A DNA stretch of 64,000 bases. Source: Erythrobacter aureus. Its GTDB lineage: Bacteria; Pseudomonadota; Alphaproteobacteria; Sphingomonadales; Sphingomonadaceae. The DNA is taken from positions 2,706,501 through 2,770,500 of the forward strand of contig NZ_CP031357.1 of NCBI RefSeq assembly GCF_003355455.1, written 5' to 3'. Below, piece after piece: positions 24,806 through 33,214 of the stretch. The position numbers and the translations under genes were made by a program. The notes beneath the pieces were generated by a model. The model was not told the origin of the DNA. It made no database searches and saw nothing but the letters and a program-made list of their open reading frames with translations. How positions within the stretch are numbered: position 1 is the first letter of the stretch; each line of letters begins with the position of its first letter.

Positions 24806-25108
24806 TCAGCCTCCTGCCACGCCCTGGATGCCCGCGACGATCGAAGCGGCACCGAACAGGATAAACACGCCGATGATCACGGTTGCCCCGAAGCGCCAAT
24901 TGAGACGGCCGGTCAGCATCATGAAGCCGACGGCGGCTACGGCCATGACGGCAACGGCGGTCGCGACATTGCCGAGCAAGGTCCCCTGCAGCCAGCCAAG
25001 CGCGGCGACGATCGGACCCGATCCGGCCGGATCGGTGCCTTGCGCAAAGGCGGCGCTCGGGATCATCAGTGCGGCAAGCGCCGCCGGAAGGGTGATTTTG
25101 CGACTCAA
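24806..25108 (-). CDS. virB2: VirB2 pilin
   Basis: A 100-residue prepilin. A signal peptide (ITLPAALAALMIPSAAFAQ) is followed by a mature pilin of about 75 residues with two hydrophobic helices, VATAVAVMAVAAVGFMMLTG and ATVIIGVFILFGAASIVAGI, separated by RLNWRFG. The pattern is that of VirB2/TrbC pilins that assemble the conjugative-type pilus. TTG at 25108 is used because GGGAG lies 7 nt upstream; it starts just after the virB1 stop at 25113. The stop is one base from the virB3 start. Confidence 0.85.
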   Translation of the reverse strand: MSRKITLPAALAALMIPSAAFAQGTDPAGSGPIVAALGWLQGTLLGNVATAVAVMAVAAVGFMMLTGRLNWRFGATVIIGVFILFGAASIVAGIQGVAGG

Positions 25109-25112
25109 GTAT

Positions 25113-25742
25113 CTACTCCCGTGAATGGTCGGAAAGACGGCCCATGATGGCCGCCACGTAATGCTGTGTTTCGCGGATGCGGGGAATGCCACCCGCGCGA
25201 ATGACGCGCCCCGGCCCCGCATTATAGGCTGCCAGAGCCTTTTCGAGATCGCCGTCGAACCGGTCGAGCTGTTCGCGCAGATAGCGTGCACCCCCTTCGA
25301 GATTGGCGAAGGGATCGTCGGGATCGACACCGAGATCACGCGCCGTACCCGGCATCAGCTGGGCGAGTCCGCGTGCGCCAACGGGCGAAACCGCGTTCGC
25401 GCGCCAGCGGCTCTCCTGCCACACCAGCGCTTCGATGAGCGTCGGGCTGAGATCGAAGCGCGCGGCAAGTTCGGCCACCTTGGCCTTGTAGCTTTCCGGT
25501 ACGAAACGCGCATACTGGCCAGGATCGGCGACAGCGGCATCCGGAATCACGATGTCGGCAGGGACTTCGGTCAGCGGCCCCGCGGATGCCAATTCGGTTT
25601 GGGCGGCAGTCGACGCGGCGCCTCCGCCGGTTACCCAGCGCGCTCCGTCAGCGTCGACTTCCATGACATCCGCCTTCACAGGGAAGGCAGTCAGCACCGC
25701 GCAGGACAATCCCGTCACCAGCGCCAAGCGTGCGAGAATCAT
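25113..25742 (-). CDS. virB1: VirB1 lytic transglycosylase
   Basis: A 209-residue secreted lytic transglycosylase (SLT domain) that would open the peptidoglycan for the secretion apparatus. An N-terminal signal peptide is seen (ILARLALVTGLSCAVLTAF). The catalytic domain reads LSPTLIEALVWQESRWRANAVSPVGARGLAQLMPGTARDLG; the Glu in WQESRW is the catalytic residue. The sequence AYNAGPGRV and ETQHYVAAIM complete the SLT pattern. The ATG at 25742 follows GGAGGG. It is the first gene of the minus-strand virB operon. A terminator at 25840-25871 separates it from the upstream helical-repeat gene. Confidence 0.9.
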   Translation of the reverse strand: MILARLALVTGLSCAVLTAFPVKADVMEVDADGARWVTGGGAASTAAQTELASAGPLTEVPADIVIPDAAVADPGQYARFVPESYKAKVAELAARFDLSPTLIEALVWQESRWRANAVSPVGARGLAQLMPGTARDLGVDPDDPFANLEGGARYLREQLDRFDGDLEKALAAYNAGPGRVIRAGGIPRIRETQHYVAAIMGRLSDHSRE

Positions 25743-25839
25743 TGCACCCTCCGTCCGGTCCCGATGGCCATGATACATGACAAGCGAGTGACAGGAAGGG
25801 CAATGTACTGTCGAACTGTCGCAAGGTTACAACACACAT

Positions 25840-25871
25840 AAAAAAGGCCCGCCTTCCAAAGAAGGCGGGCC
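25840..25871 (-). terminator. Intrinsic terminator before the virB operon
   Basis: An 11-bp stem GGCCCGCCTTC / GAAGGCGGGCC with a 4-nt loop, followed on the minus strand by a run of Ts (A run 25840-25845 on the plus strand). It ends the minus-strand gene at 25898-26281 and makes the virB operon a separate transcript. Confidence 0.85.
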
Positions 25872-25897
25872 CGGTGGCTCTGCAGTCTTGCGAAGAA

Positions 25898-26281
25898 TTA
25901 GCGGAGCGAGAGTGCATAATAGCGAGCGAATTCGCCCTTGTCGAGCATGGCCAAAGCCTTGCGCGCGAGACGGCGCGAATCCACCCATTTTCCATCGGCG
26001 GTTTCGAGTTCGACACTGTCGCGCGCGTTAGCGGCAGCCGCAAAATCGGCGCGGGCCGCCTCATAGTTGCCCGTGCGCGCGAGCGCGATACCGTGATTGA
26101 TCAGGCGTGCCGGGTCGTCCGCGGCCAGCTCGTCGCATTTCTCGATGGCCGCACGGGCCGCGGCATTGTCGTTCGCGACCAGCTCTTCATAGCCCACATC
26201 GAAATCCGAATGCGGGTCTGCGACCACTTCGACCGGACCCTGCGCCATAAGCGCCAATGCTACACTTGCGATGATCGCCAT
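25898..26281 (-). CDS. Small exported helical-repeat (TPR-like) protein
   Basis: A 127-residue protein beginning MAIIASVALALMAQG, which could be a short signal peptide. The rest is helical, with TPR-like repeats: VGYEELVANDNAAARAAIEKCDELAADDPARLINHGIALARTGNYEAARADFAAA (N/G-x-A-Y/A spacing). Similar small proteins are common in sphingomonads; the function is not known. It has its own terminator and is transcribed away from the lipoprotein-TonB pair, with which it shares a 268-nt divergent promoter region. No link to the secretion system is evident beyond position. Confidence 0.65.
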   Translation of the reverse strand: MAIIASVALALMAQGPVEVVADPHSDFDVGYEELVANDNAAARAAIEKCDELAADDPARLINHGIALARTGNYEAARADFAAAANARDSVELETADGKWVDSRRLARKALAMLDKGEFARYYALSLR

Positions 26282-26549
26282 TTCGGCTCTCCCATATCTG
26301 TTCTGCGGCTATGGGTGCCCTGCTTCACCGCATTCCGCAACAAAACTGTAACATTGTCATATTTCTGCAATCCATGGGTTTGGGATGCGGTTTTCGACGA
26401 AGCCCCGGTGCTTCGTCGCATTAGTGGTCGAAACTGCAACACAACGGTCATGAAGCGACAAAAACTGTCACGAAGGCCCCCTAGCGGACGAGTCGCGATC
26501 AACGAATTCGCGAATCCAGTTCATCCGGTTTTTGAGGGGACCGTTACCC

Positions 26550-28118
26550 GTGACCAATCTTCATCGTTCGCTCGTCCTCGGCTGCTCGGCTCTGGCTCTC
26601 GCCAGTTGCGGCGCCGACGAAATCGTCTCGCCGGGAACCGGCGGGAACATCACCATCAACAATACCAATACGCCTGCACCCACGCCGACACCGACCCCGA
26701 CGCCCACAGCCACGCTGGTCACTCCGGCAGCCGGCTGCCCGACGATCTCCGATCCGGTCGGCCTGACCGACAGCGGCACGATCAACGGGCCGACCGGTGA
26801 ATACCGCGTCTGCACCCTGCCTTCGCGCTTCACAGCGTCGTCGACGCTGCCCTATATCGAAGGCCTGCTCTATCGCATTGATGGCCGTGTCGACGTCGGC
26901 ACCGATGGCGGGCCGGTCGACACCGGTGCGGATACCGATGTCGAACTGACCATCGAACCGGGCGTGATCCTGTTTTCGCAGGGCTCGGGCTGGATGAACA
27001 TCAACCGCGGCAACACGATCCAGGCCAACGGCACCGCATCGCGTCCGATCATCTTCACCAGCCGCGACAATGTGCAGGGGCTCAACACGATCAACTCGTC
27101 GGGCCAATGGGGCGGTCTCGTCCTCTCCGGCCGCGCCCCGGTCACGGACTGTATCGCTCCCGGCGCGACCCCGGGCACCGCAGCCTGCGAACGCCAGGTG
27201 GAAGGCGCGGTACAACCCGCCCTGTTCGGCGGCGCAACCTCGGACGACAGCTCTGGCAGCCTTCAGTTCGTCCAGCTCCGTTATTCCGGCTTCGTCCTTT
27301 CGGGCGACAACGAGTTGCAGGCCCTCACCACGGGCGGCGTGGGAAGCGGTACGACGATCAACAACATCATGAGCTACAACAGCTCGGATGACGGCGTCGA
27401 ATTCTTCGGTGGCCGCTTCAACGTTCGCAACCTGATCGTGGTCGGTGCGGAAGACGACAGCCTCGACACCGATACCGGCGCGAAGGTCAACATGCAGAAC
27501 GTGATCGCTATCCAGCGTCCCAACGTTGGCGATACGATCATCGAGGCCGATTCCAATAACGGTCTGGAAGAGCAGACCCCGCGCCAGAAGACGCAGATCT
27601 CCAACGCGACCTTCATCCACAACGGCGCCGAGCAGGACCAGGCCATCCGTATCCGGGGCGGCACCGATTTCGCGATCGTGAACTCGGTTCTGGTCGATGC
27701 CACGGGCGGCACGCCCTGCCTGCGTCTCGACCTTCCGGAAACGATCCGTGCGGCCGGCGCCGGCCCGGACGAAGACGGTCCGCCGGTCTTCGCAAGCTTC
27801 GTGATGGATTGCGCGACCGATTTCCGTGACGGCAGCGGCGGTGTCACTGCTGCGCAGACCCAGGCGATTTTCGATGGTGGTTCGAACAACGATGCAGCCT
27901 TTACCAACACGCTGACGATGACCTTCGTCAACGGTTCGAACGAAAACGGCGTCGCCGTCTTCGATCCGAAGGCATTGGCCGCGTTCTTCAACACCCCGAC
28001 GAATATCGGTGCCGCCTATCCGGGCAACGACACCTGGGTTCAGGGCTGGACCTGCAACTCGGCCACGGTGACTTTCGACTCGAACGTAACCGACTGCTCG
28101 AGCCTGCCGGTATACTGA
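26550..28118 (+). CDS. Surface/periplasmic lipoprotein with beta-helix-like repeats, partner of the next TonB receptor
   Basis: A 522-residue lipoprotein: signal peptide RSLVLGCSALALASC with the lipobox cysteine at about residue 20, a Pro-Thr linker (TPAPTPTPTPTPTATL), then a Gly/Asn/Asp-rich repeat region. Segments such as IEPGVILF, ASRPIIFTSRDN, WGGLVLSGRAP, RYSGFVLSGDN and GVEFFGGRFNVRNLIVVGAEDDSLD resemble right-handed beta-helix rungs. The GTG at 26550 is used because the signal peptide starts there; a TTG 18 nt earlier is also in frame. It is transcribed with the downstream TonB-dependent receptor, but a 16-bp hairpin lies between them. This pairing suggests the lipoprotein is a binding partner. 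The substrate is not known. Confidence 0.8.
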   Translation: MTNLHRSLVLGCSALALASCGADEIVSPGTGGNITINNTNTPAPTPTPTPTPTATLVTPAAGCPTISDPVGLTDSGTINGPTGEYRVCTLPSRFTASSTLPYIEGLLYRIDGRVDVGTDGGPVDTGADTDVELTIEPGVILFSQGSGWMNINRGNTIQANGTASRPIIFTSRDNVQGLNTINSSGQWGGLVLSGRAPVTDCIAPGATPGTAACERQVEGAVQPALFGGATSDDSSGSLQFVQLRYSGFVLSGDNELQALTTGGVGSGTTINNIMSYNSSDDGVEFFGGRFNVRNLIVVGAEDDSLDTDTGAKVNMQNVIAIQRPNVGDTIIEADSNNGLEEQTPRQKTQISNATFIHNGAEQDQAIRIRGGTDFAIVNSVLVDATGGTPCLRLDLPETIRAAGAGPDEDGPPVFASFVMDCATDFRDGSGGVTAAQTQAIFDGGSNNDAAFTNTLTMTFVNGSNENGVAVFDPKALAAFFNTPTNIGAAYPGNDTWVQGWTCNSATVTFDSNVTDCSSLPVY

Positions 28119-28128
28119 TCGGCTCCAA

Positions 28129-28166
28129 AGGCCGCGGGATGTGCACCAAGGCGCATTCCGCGGCCT
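28129..28166 (+). terminator. Strong intra-operon hairpin between the lipoprotein and the TonB receptor
   Basis: A 16-bp stem, AGGCCGCGGGATGTGC (28129-28144) and GCGCATTCCGCGGCCT (28151-28166), with two G-U pairs, a 6-nt loop, and TTTT shortly after. It can partially terminate transcription or protect the lipoprotein mRNA end, giving unequal expression of the two genes. Confidence 0.7.
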
Positions 28167-28242
28167 CATTCGCTTTTCGCACAGGAGCCATCGCAGAGCT
28201 CCGCATCCGTTATCAGGCCTGAACATGAGGGGGTCTCGTATC

Positions 28243-30990
28243 ATGTCGACCGGCAAGCAGCTTACCGCGCTGCTCCTGCTCACCACCGCGCTCACTATTC
28301 CCGGGGCCGCTTTCGCCCAGGATACCGGTGTGGGCACCGGCGCCGAAGGCGTTCCCGCCGAAGCCGATCCCGCAACCGACGCCGTCCAGGCACAGCAGGT
28401 CGAGGGCATCGAGGATACGCCCGAAGAGGAGCAGTTCGAGGAGCCCGAAATCTCGGTCCCCGGTGGCGCCATCGTCGTCACCGGCCGCCGTCGCCAGGAC
28501 GTGACCCGTGCCTCGTCGCAGGTCGTCTCGGTGCTCGACAGCGCCAGCATCGCCCGCACCGGCGAAGGCGACATCGCCGGCGCGCTGACCCGCGTCACAG
28601 GCCTTTCCACCGTGGGCAATGGCCTCGTCTATGTCCGCGGCCTGGGCGATCGCTATTCGCTCGCGCTGCTCAACGGCCTCCCGCTCCCCTCGCCCCAGCC
28701 GCTGAGCCGCGTGGTGCCGCTCGACATTTTCCCGACCAGCATCATCGCCTCCAGCCTGGTTCAGAAAACCTACTCGGCCAATTTCCCCGGGGAATTCGGC
28801 GGCGGTGTGATCAACCTCACCACCCGCGCCGTTCCCGACGAGAGCTTCGTCAAGATCAGCGCCGGCATTTCCGGCGATAGCGAAACCACTTTCGGCACCG
28901 GATACAGCTATTACGGATCGAGCTACGATTGGTTCGGTTTCGATGACGGGCGGCGCACCACACGTCCGGCCCTGCAGAATTACCTCGACAGCGGCCTTGC
29001 CCTGTCCGATCCCAATGTCGACCAGAAGGCGATCCTGCTGGAACTGGGCGATCCCAACCTGATCCTGCTCCAGAGCACGGACACTCTCCCTGTGAACTGG
29101 TCTGCGGGCATAACCGCAGGCACCAGTTTCGATGTCTTTTCCGATGGCCGCTTCGGGATCATCGCAACGGCATCGCTCAGCAATAAGTGGCGCAACCGCT
29201 TCATTACCCGCCAGACGGCGGTCAACGCGGATCTGGATCTCGATACCGACTTTCGCCAGTTCACCACCGACCAACGCATCCTTGCCAACGCCATGCTGGG
29301 CTTCGGCCTGGAAGTGGGCGAGCATCGCTTCCGCGTGGTCAACCTGTTCATTCGCGACAGCCTCAAGCGCGCCTCGCTTGCAGAGGGGACGGACTTCCAG
29401 AACGACGATACCGACCAGGTGCAGAACACCGGCTGGTACGAACGTCAGCTGTTCGACACCCAGTTCACCGGCGAAATGGAGTTCGGCGACCTCTCGCTCG
29501 ACCTGCGTGCCGGATATGCCCAGACACAGCGTGAAGCCCCGTATGAGTGGGAGTTCACCTATACCCGCACCAACAACGCCAACGATCCGCTCGGCAATAT
29601 CTTCCTCAACACGCTCGATCCGCAGCGCGGCGGCGCGGTTGTCGCCCTCTCGGACCTGACCGAAGACCTTTATTACGGTGGGATCGACCTCAGCTATCAG
29701 CTCGCCAACTGGCTGGGGGTGACGGTCGGCGGTGCCTATACGGACACGCAGCGCCTGTCCTCGCGCCGCGAATTCGATATCCGCGCATCAAGCGGTTACC
29801 CCGACATTTTCGGCGCCTTCCGCCCGGATGCCCTGCTCGGCGATTCCCTGATCGAACTCGGCTACGATCCCGATGCGCAGGACGCGGCGGGTATCGGACC
29901 GTTCACTTACAATATTTTCGACACCACGGGCTCGGACCCGGCCTTCGAGGCGGGGCTCGAAATCATCGCCGGCTATGTTCAGGCGCGCCTCGAACCGACG
30001 CCGGGTGTCTCGCTCGATCTCGGCGTGCGTTACGAAGATGCCAGGCAGCAGGTGGTTCCGCTGGGGCTCGACGGAACGCCCAGCGGGTCCGGCAATTCGA
30101 CACTGCTCGAAAACGACTATTTCCTCCCGGGGGCAACGCTGACCTGGGAAGTCACCGACAGCTTCCAATTGCGGTTCAATGCATCGAAGACCATCGCCCG
30201 CCCGCAGTTCCGCGAACTGATCTTCCAGACCTATTTCGATCCGGAAACCAACCGTCAGTTCAACGGCAACCCCTCGCTCATCGACAGCGAGCTGACGAAC
30301 TACGAGGCGCGCGCCGAATATTACTGGGGGTCGGGCAGCAAGGCCAGCCTCGCGGGATTCTACAAAGATATCGAGAACCCGATCGAAGTCTTCTCCAGCT
30401 TCTCGGACAACGACCAGATCAGCGGCTTCGCCAATGCACCGTCGGCCAAGCTCTACGGTGCCGAATTCGAATTGCAGTGGAACAAGGACCTCTACAGCCT
30501 CGGCGATTGGTGGGAGAGCAAGCGTCTCGTGGCGATTGCCAACTACACTTACACCCAGTCCGACTTGCAGGTCGGGGCCGACGATATCGCCAGGGTCTTC
30601 CCCTTCGCGGACCAGCCGGCGACCAATTTCTTCCGCGACGGCGTGCCGCTCACCGGCCAGTCGGACCATCTGGTCAATCTGCAACTGGGGATCGAGGATC
30701 TCGACAAGGTCAGCCAGGCCACTTTCCTGCTCAGCTATGCCAGCGAGCGCGTCACAAGCCGCGGAACGGCCGCGCTTCCGGACATCGTCGAGGATCCGGG
30801 CCTGCGCCTGGATTTCGTGGTGCGTCAGGGCTTCGAACTGGCGGGAGCCGACATGGAGCTTAAATTCGAAGCCCGGAACATCACCGGCCGCGACCATTTC
30901 GAATTCCAGACCAACGGCACCAACCGGATCGAGATCAACAGCTACGACGTCGGCCGCAGCTTCGCAGTGTCACTTTCCGCCGAATTCTAG
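28243..30990 (+). CDS. TonB-dependent receptor paired with the lipoprotein
   Basis: A 915-residue TonB-dependent receptor. The signal peptide is KQLTALLLLTTALTIPGAAFAQ. An acidic/proline-rich N-terminal segment precedes the plug: AIVVTGRRRQDVTRASSQVVSV, ALTRVTGLSTVGNGLVYVRGLGDRYSLALLNGLPLPSP and FGGGVINLTTRA. The Arg-Gly-Leu-Gly-Asp-Arg-Tyr segment is seen in a distinct branch of sphingomonad/Caulobacter receptors that are often encoded next to a lipoprotein. The barrel ends in SFAVSLSAEF. The ATG at 28243 is preferred over 28225 because GAGGGGG lies about 10 nt upstream. A terminator follows. Ligand unknown. Confidence 0.92.
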   Translation: MSTGKQLTALLLLTTALTIPGAAFAQDTGVGTGAEGVPAEADPATDAVQAQQVEGIEDTPEEEQFEEPEISVPGGAIVVTGRRRQDVTRASSQVVSVLDSASIARTGEGDIAGALTRVTGLSTVGNGLVYVRGLGDRYSLALLNGLPLPSPQPLSRVVPLDIFPTSIIASSLVQKTYSANFPGEFGGGVINLTTRAVPDESFVKISAGISGDSETTFGTGYSYYGSSYDWFGFDDGRRTTRPALQNYLDSGLALSDPNVDQKAILLELGDPNLILLQSTDTLPVNWSAGITAGTSFDVFSDGRFGIIATASLSNKWRNRFITRQTAVNADLDLDTDFRQFTTDQRILANAMLGFGLEVGEHRFRVVNLFIRDSLKRASLAEGTDFQNDDTDQVQNTGWYERQLFDTQFTGEMEFGDLSLDLRAGYAQTQREAPYEWEFTYTRTNNANDPLGNIFLNTLDPQRGGAVVALSDLTEDLYYGGIDLSYQLANWLGVTVGGAYTDTQRLSSRREFDIRASSGYPDIFGAFRPDALLGDSLIELGYDPDAQDAAGIGPFTYNIFDTTGSDPAFEAGLEIIAGYVQARLEPTPGVSLDLGVRYEDARQQVVPLGLDGTPSGSGNSTLLENDYFLPGATLTWEVTDSFQLRFNASKTIARPQFRELIFQTYFDPETNRQFNGNPSLIDSELTNYEARAEYYWGSGSKASLAGFYKDIENPIEVFSSFSDNDQISGFANAPSAKLYGAEFELQWNKDLYSLGDWWESKRLVAIANYTYTQSDLQVGADDIARVFPFADQPATNFFRDGVPLTGQSDHLVNLQLGIEDLDKVSQATFLLSYASERVTSRGTAALPDIVEDPGLRLDFVVRQGFELAGADMELKFEARNITGRDHFEFQTNGTNRIEINSYDVGRSFAVSLSAEF

Positions 30991-31014
30991 GCCGAACTGG
31001 ACTTCACACCCGGA

Positions 31015-31038
31015 AGGGCCGCCCCGGGCGGCCCTTTT
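31015..31038 (+). terminator. Intrinsic terminator after the TonB receptor
   Basis: Stem AGGGCCGCC / GGCGGCCCT with a 3-nt loop, ending in TTTT at 31035-31038. It lies 25 nt downstream of the receptor stop. Confidence 0.85.
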
Positions 31039-31198
31039 CGATATGAGGCGGAAATCAGCCGCGCGAACTGCCCGCCCTGTGGGTTGGGAGCAGCCGGACC
31101 GCCATCGAAACGCCCATCGCCTGGGCAGATATTCTCGCCCCGACTTCACAAGCTCTTTGAAGCTGGCTCAACCGGGCATGAAGCGCTAGCTCCATGGC

Positions 31199-32347
31199 AT
31201 GATTACGTGCCTTGCCGTTTCTGGCTATCGCTCGCTTCGAGACGTAAAGCTGGAGCTGGGACCGCTGAATATCGTTACCGGAGCGAACGGCAGCGGCAAG
31301 TCCAGTCTCTATCGTTCGCTTCGGCTGCTATCGGAAATCGCGCAGGGTCGAGCGATCGCCTCATTGGCGGCGGAAGGAGGGCTAGGTTCAACCTTATGGG
31401 CCGGCCCGGAAAAGATCAGTTCCCGGATGCGTACGGGAGAAGTGCCGGTCCAGGGAACGGTAAGGCGCGACCCGGTAAGCCTTAAGCTCGGCTTTTCGTC
31501 GGAGGATTACGGATACGCTATCGACCTCGGATTGCCGAGGCCATCTACCACGCGATTTGGCCACGATCCCGAGATAAAGAGCGAAGCTCTTTGGACAGGG
31601 TCGCACCTGAAACCCTCGAACTTGCTGGCGGATCGGCGCGGCTCTCTTGTCCGCATTCGCAGCAACGATAGCGGCGTGTGGCGGGACAGCATAAAGGACC
31701 TGCCCGCCTACGACAGTATGATGACGCACTGCGCCGATCCCGTCGATGGCCTCGAGCTTCTGCTCTTGCGCGAGCGCATGCGTGCCTGGCGCTTCTATGA
31801 CGATTTGCGCACGGACCGCGATGCTCCGGCGCGCCGTCCAAGAATTGGAACGTTTACGCCGATCCTCGCCAGCGACGGTTCGGATGTAGGGGCCGCGATA
31901 CAGACCATTGTCGAGATCGGCGATTCCGCCGCGCTTGAAGAGGCAATTTCGGACGCTTTCGACGGGGCATCGCTACAGGTGAACGAACATTTCCAAGTCG
32001 AGATGCGGCAACATGGGCTTCTCCGCCCGTTGAATGCGGCGGAACTCTCCGACGGCACACTCTGATATATCTTGCTCGTCGCTGCGCTGCTCTCGCCGCG
32101 TCCGCCAGAACTGATGATTTTGAACGAGCCGGAAGGCAGCCTTCACCCCGAACTGCTTGCACCGCTGGCGCGCCTGCTTCGCAAGGCATCCGAGCGCAGC
32201 CAGATTCTCGTGGTATCTCATTCGACGCATCTTGTGTCGGCACTCGAAGAAAGCCCGGCAAGCACATCGATCGAACTTCACAAGGATCTGGGCGAAACCT
32301 TCATTGCAGGCCCACAAGATATCGACTGGAAGTGGCCCGCCCGTTGA
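31199..32347 (+). pseudogene. AAA-type SMC/RecF-like ATPase with an in-frame stop codon
   Basis: A single-frame gene of about 383 codons encodes an ABC-type ATPase. Walker A GANGSGKSS is at residues 28-36, the signature-like segment ELSDGT precedes the break, and the Walker B region LMILNEPEGSLHP and switch VVSHSTHL follow. Codon 289 is TGA (32063-32065), exactly where relatives usually have SDGTLRY-type Arg. A C-to-T change at a CGA codon explains it; the frame continues unchanged to the TGA at 32345-32347. This is a point nonsense change, unlike the single-base gaps elsewhere in the window. A shortened N-terminal product would lack the Walker B half. Such ATPases are often mobile or part of defence systems, but no partner nuclease is present here. 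Confidence 0.75.
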
Positions 32348-32431
32348 ACGTTCGCTTCAAAGCACCTTCTCAACGAGAAACATCCCAAGAAAGGCGCCAC
32401 CAGACGGCCCGCTACCGGTCCAGCCCGCCGC

Positions 32432-33109
32432 TCAGTCGTAGCTGTCGTAGACATAGCCGAGCGAGCGGACGGTCCGCACTCTTTCGCCCGCCGATACGGA
32501 CCGCAGCGCGCGGCGGAGGCGGCCGATCCAGACATCGACGGTGCGTTCGTCGATTGGCGGTTCCTGCTTGCCCAGCGCCGCGATGAGATCGGCCCGCGAC
32601 AGGACCCGGTCGGGATTCTGGGCCAGGAAATGCAGCAGGCGGAATTCATTGGGGCGAAGGTTCAGCGGATGGCCGTTCCACCGTGCCTGCAGCGCGGCGA
32701 GATCGACCAGCAGCGGTCCGAGTTCGAGACGTTCGGTCACGCGCGTCCTTGCGCCGCCGGGCTCCAGGGCCATCACGCGGTCGAGAATGGCGGTGCGGTC
32801 GATCGGCCCGACCAGATAATCGTCGGCCCCGGCGCGCAAGGCGCGGCGCTTGTCGTCGGCATCGTCCTCTTCGAGCAGGATCGTGACATGCGCATCTTCC
32901 ATCCGCGCGTCCGAGCGCAGGCGCCGGCACATCTCCAGCCCCGAAAGATCGTCCATCACCCAGTCGACAAAGACGCAGACCGGCCCTTCGACAAGGCGCC
33001 GTGGCCCGTCGGGATAGAGACGCCCGAAAGCATAGCGGATATCGCCGTTCTCGAAATCGGTCCATTCGCCAACAATCGGATCGGTCAGGAAGATATTGAT
33101 CGTTCGCAC
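32432..33109 (-). CDS. OmpR-type winged-helix response regulator with a degenerate receiver domain
   Basis: A 225-residue response regulator. The receiver domain (residues 1-115) has a phosphoacceptor-like Asp49 in CVFVDWVMDD, but the acidic pair of the pocket is reduced (IFLTDP) and the invariant Lys is replaced: the YLVGPIDR segment has Gly where family members have KP. Residues 120-225 are an OmpR/PhoB winged helix (LRPNEFRLLHFLAQNPDRVLSR, DERTVDVWIGRLRRAL, VRTVRSLGYVY). The GTG at 33109 follows GGGGCGAG and is preferred over the GTG at 33124. No histidine kinase is encoded beside it. It may work without phosphorylation or by an unusual route, which is inference. Confidence 0.85.
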   Translation of the reverse strand: MRTINIFLTDPIVGEWTDFENGDIRYAFGRLYPDGPRRLVEGPVCVFVDWVMDDLSGLEMCRRLRSDARMEDAHVTILLEEDDADDKRRALRAGADDYLVGPIDRTAILDRVMALEPGGARTRVTERLELGPLLVDLAALQARWNGHPLNLRPNEFRLLHFLAQNPDRVLSRADLIAALGKQEPPIDERTVDVWIGRLRRALRSVSAGERVRTVRSLGYVYDSYD

Positions 33110-33214
33110 GTGGTCTCGCCCCACCCTGTCCCGAGGAGCGATGGCGCAGCGATGTGACTTGTTTGTGACCCCCGGCGCGCGATTGTAACACTCGGCCGGA
33201 AAGCGGCCGTGCGC

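Noticed and set aside
25500..25520. Further ACTGGCCAG-like matches (for example inside virB1)
   Set aside because: They are partial, inside coding sequence, and not palindromic.
32105..32140. Asn instead of Asp in the ATPase Walker B segment LMILNEPE
   Set aside because: The ILNEPE form is common in this family of RecF-like ATPases, so it is not a defect.
31199..32347. Selenocysteine or programmed readthrough at the TGA in the ATPase gene
   Set aside because: No SECIS-like structure or selenoprotein family is known for this protein, and the residue expected there is Arg, so a simple nonsense change or sequencing error is more likely.
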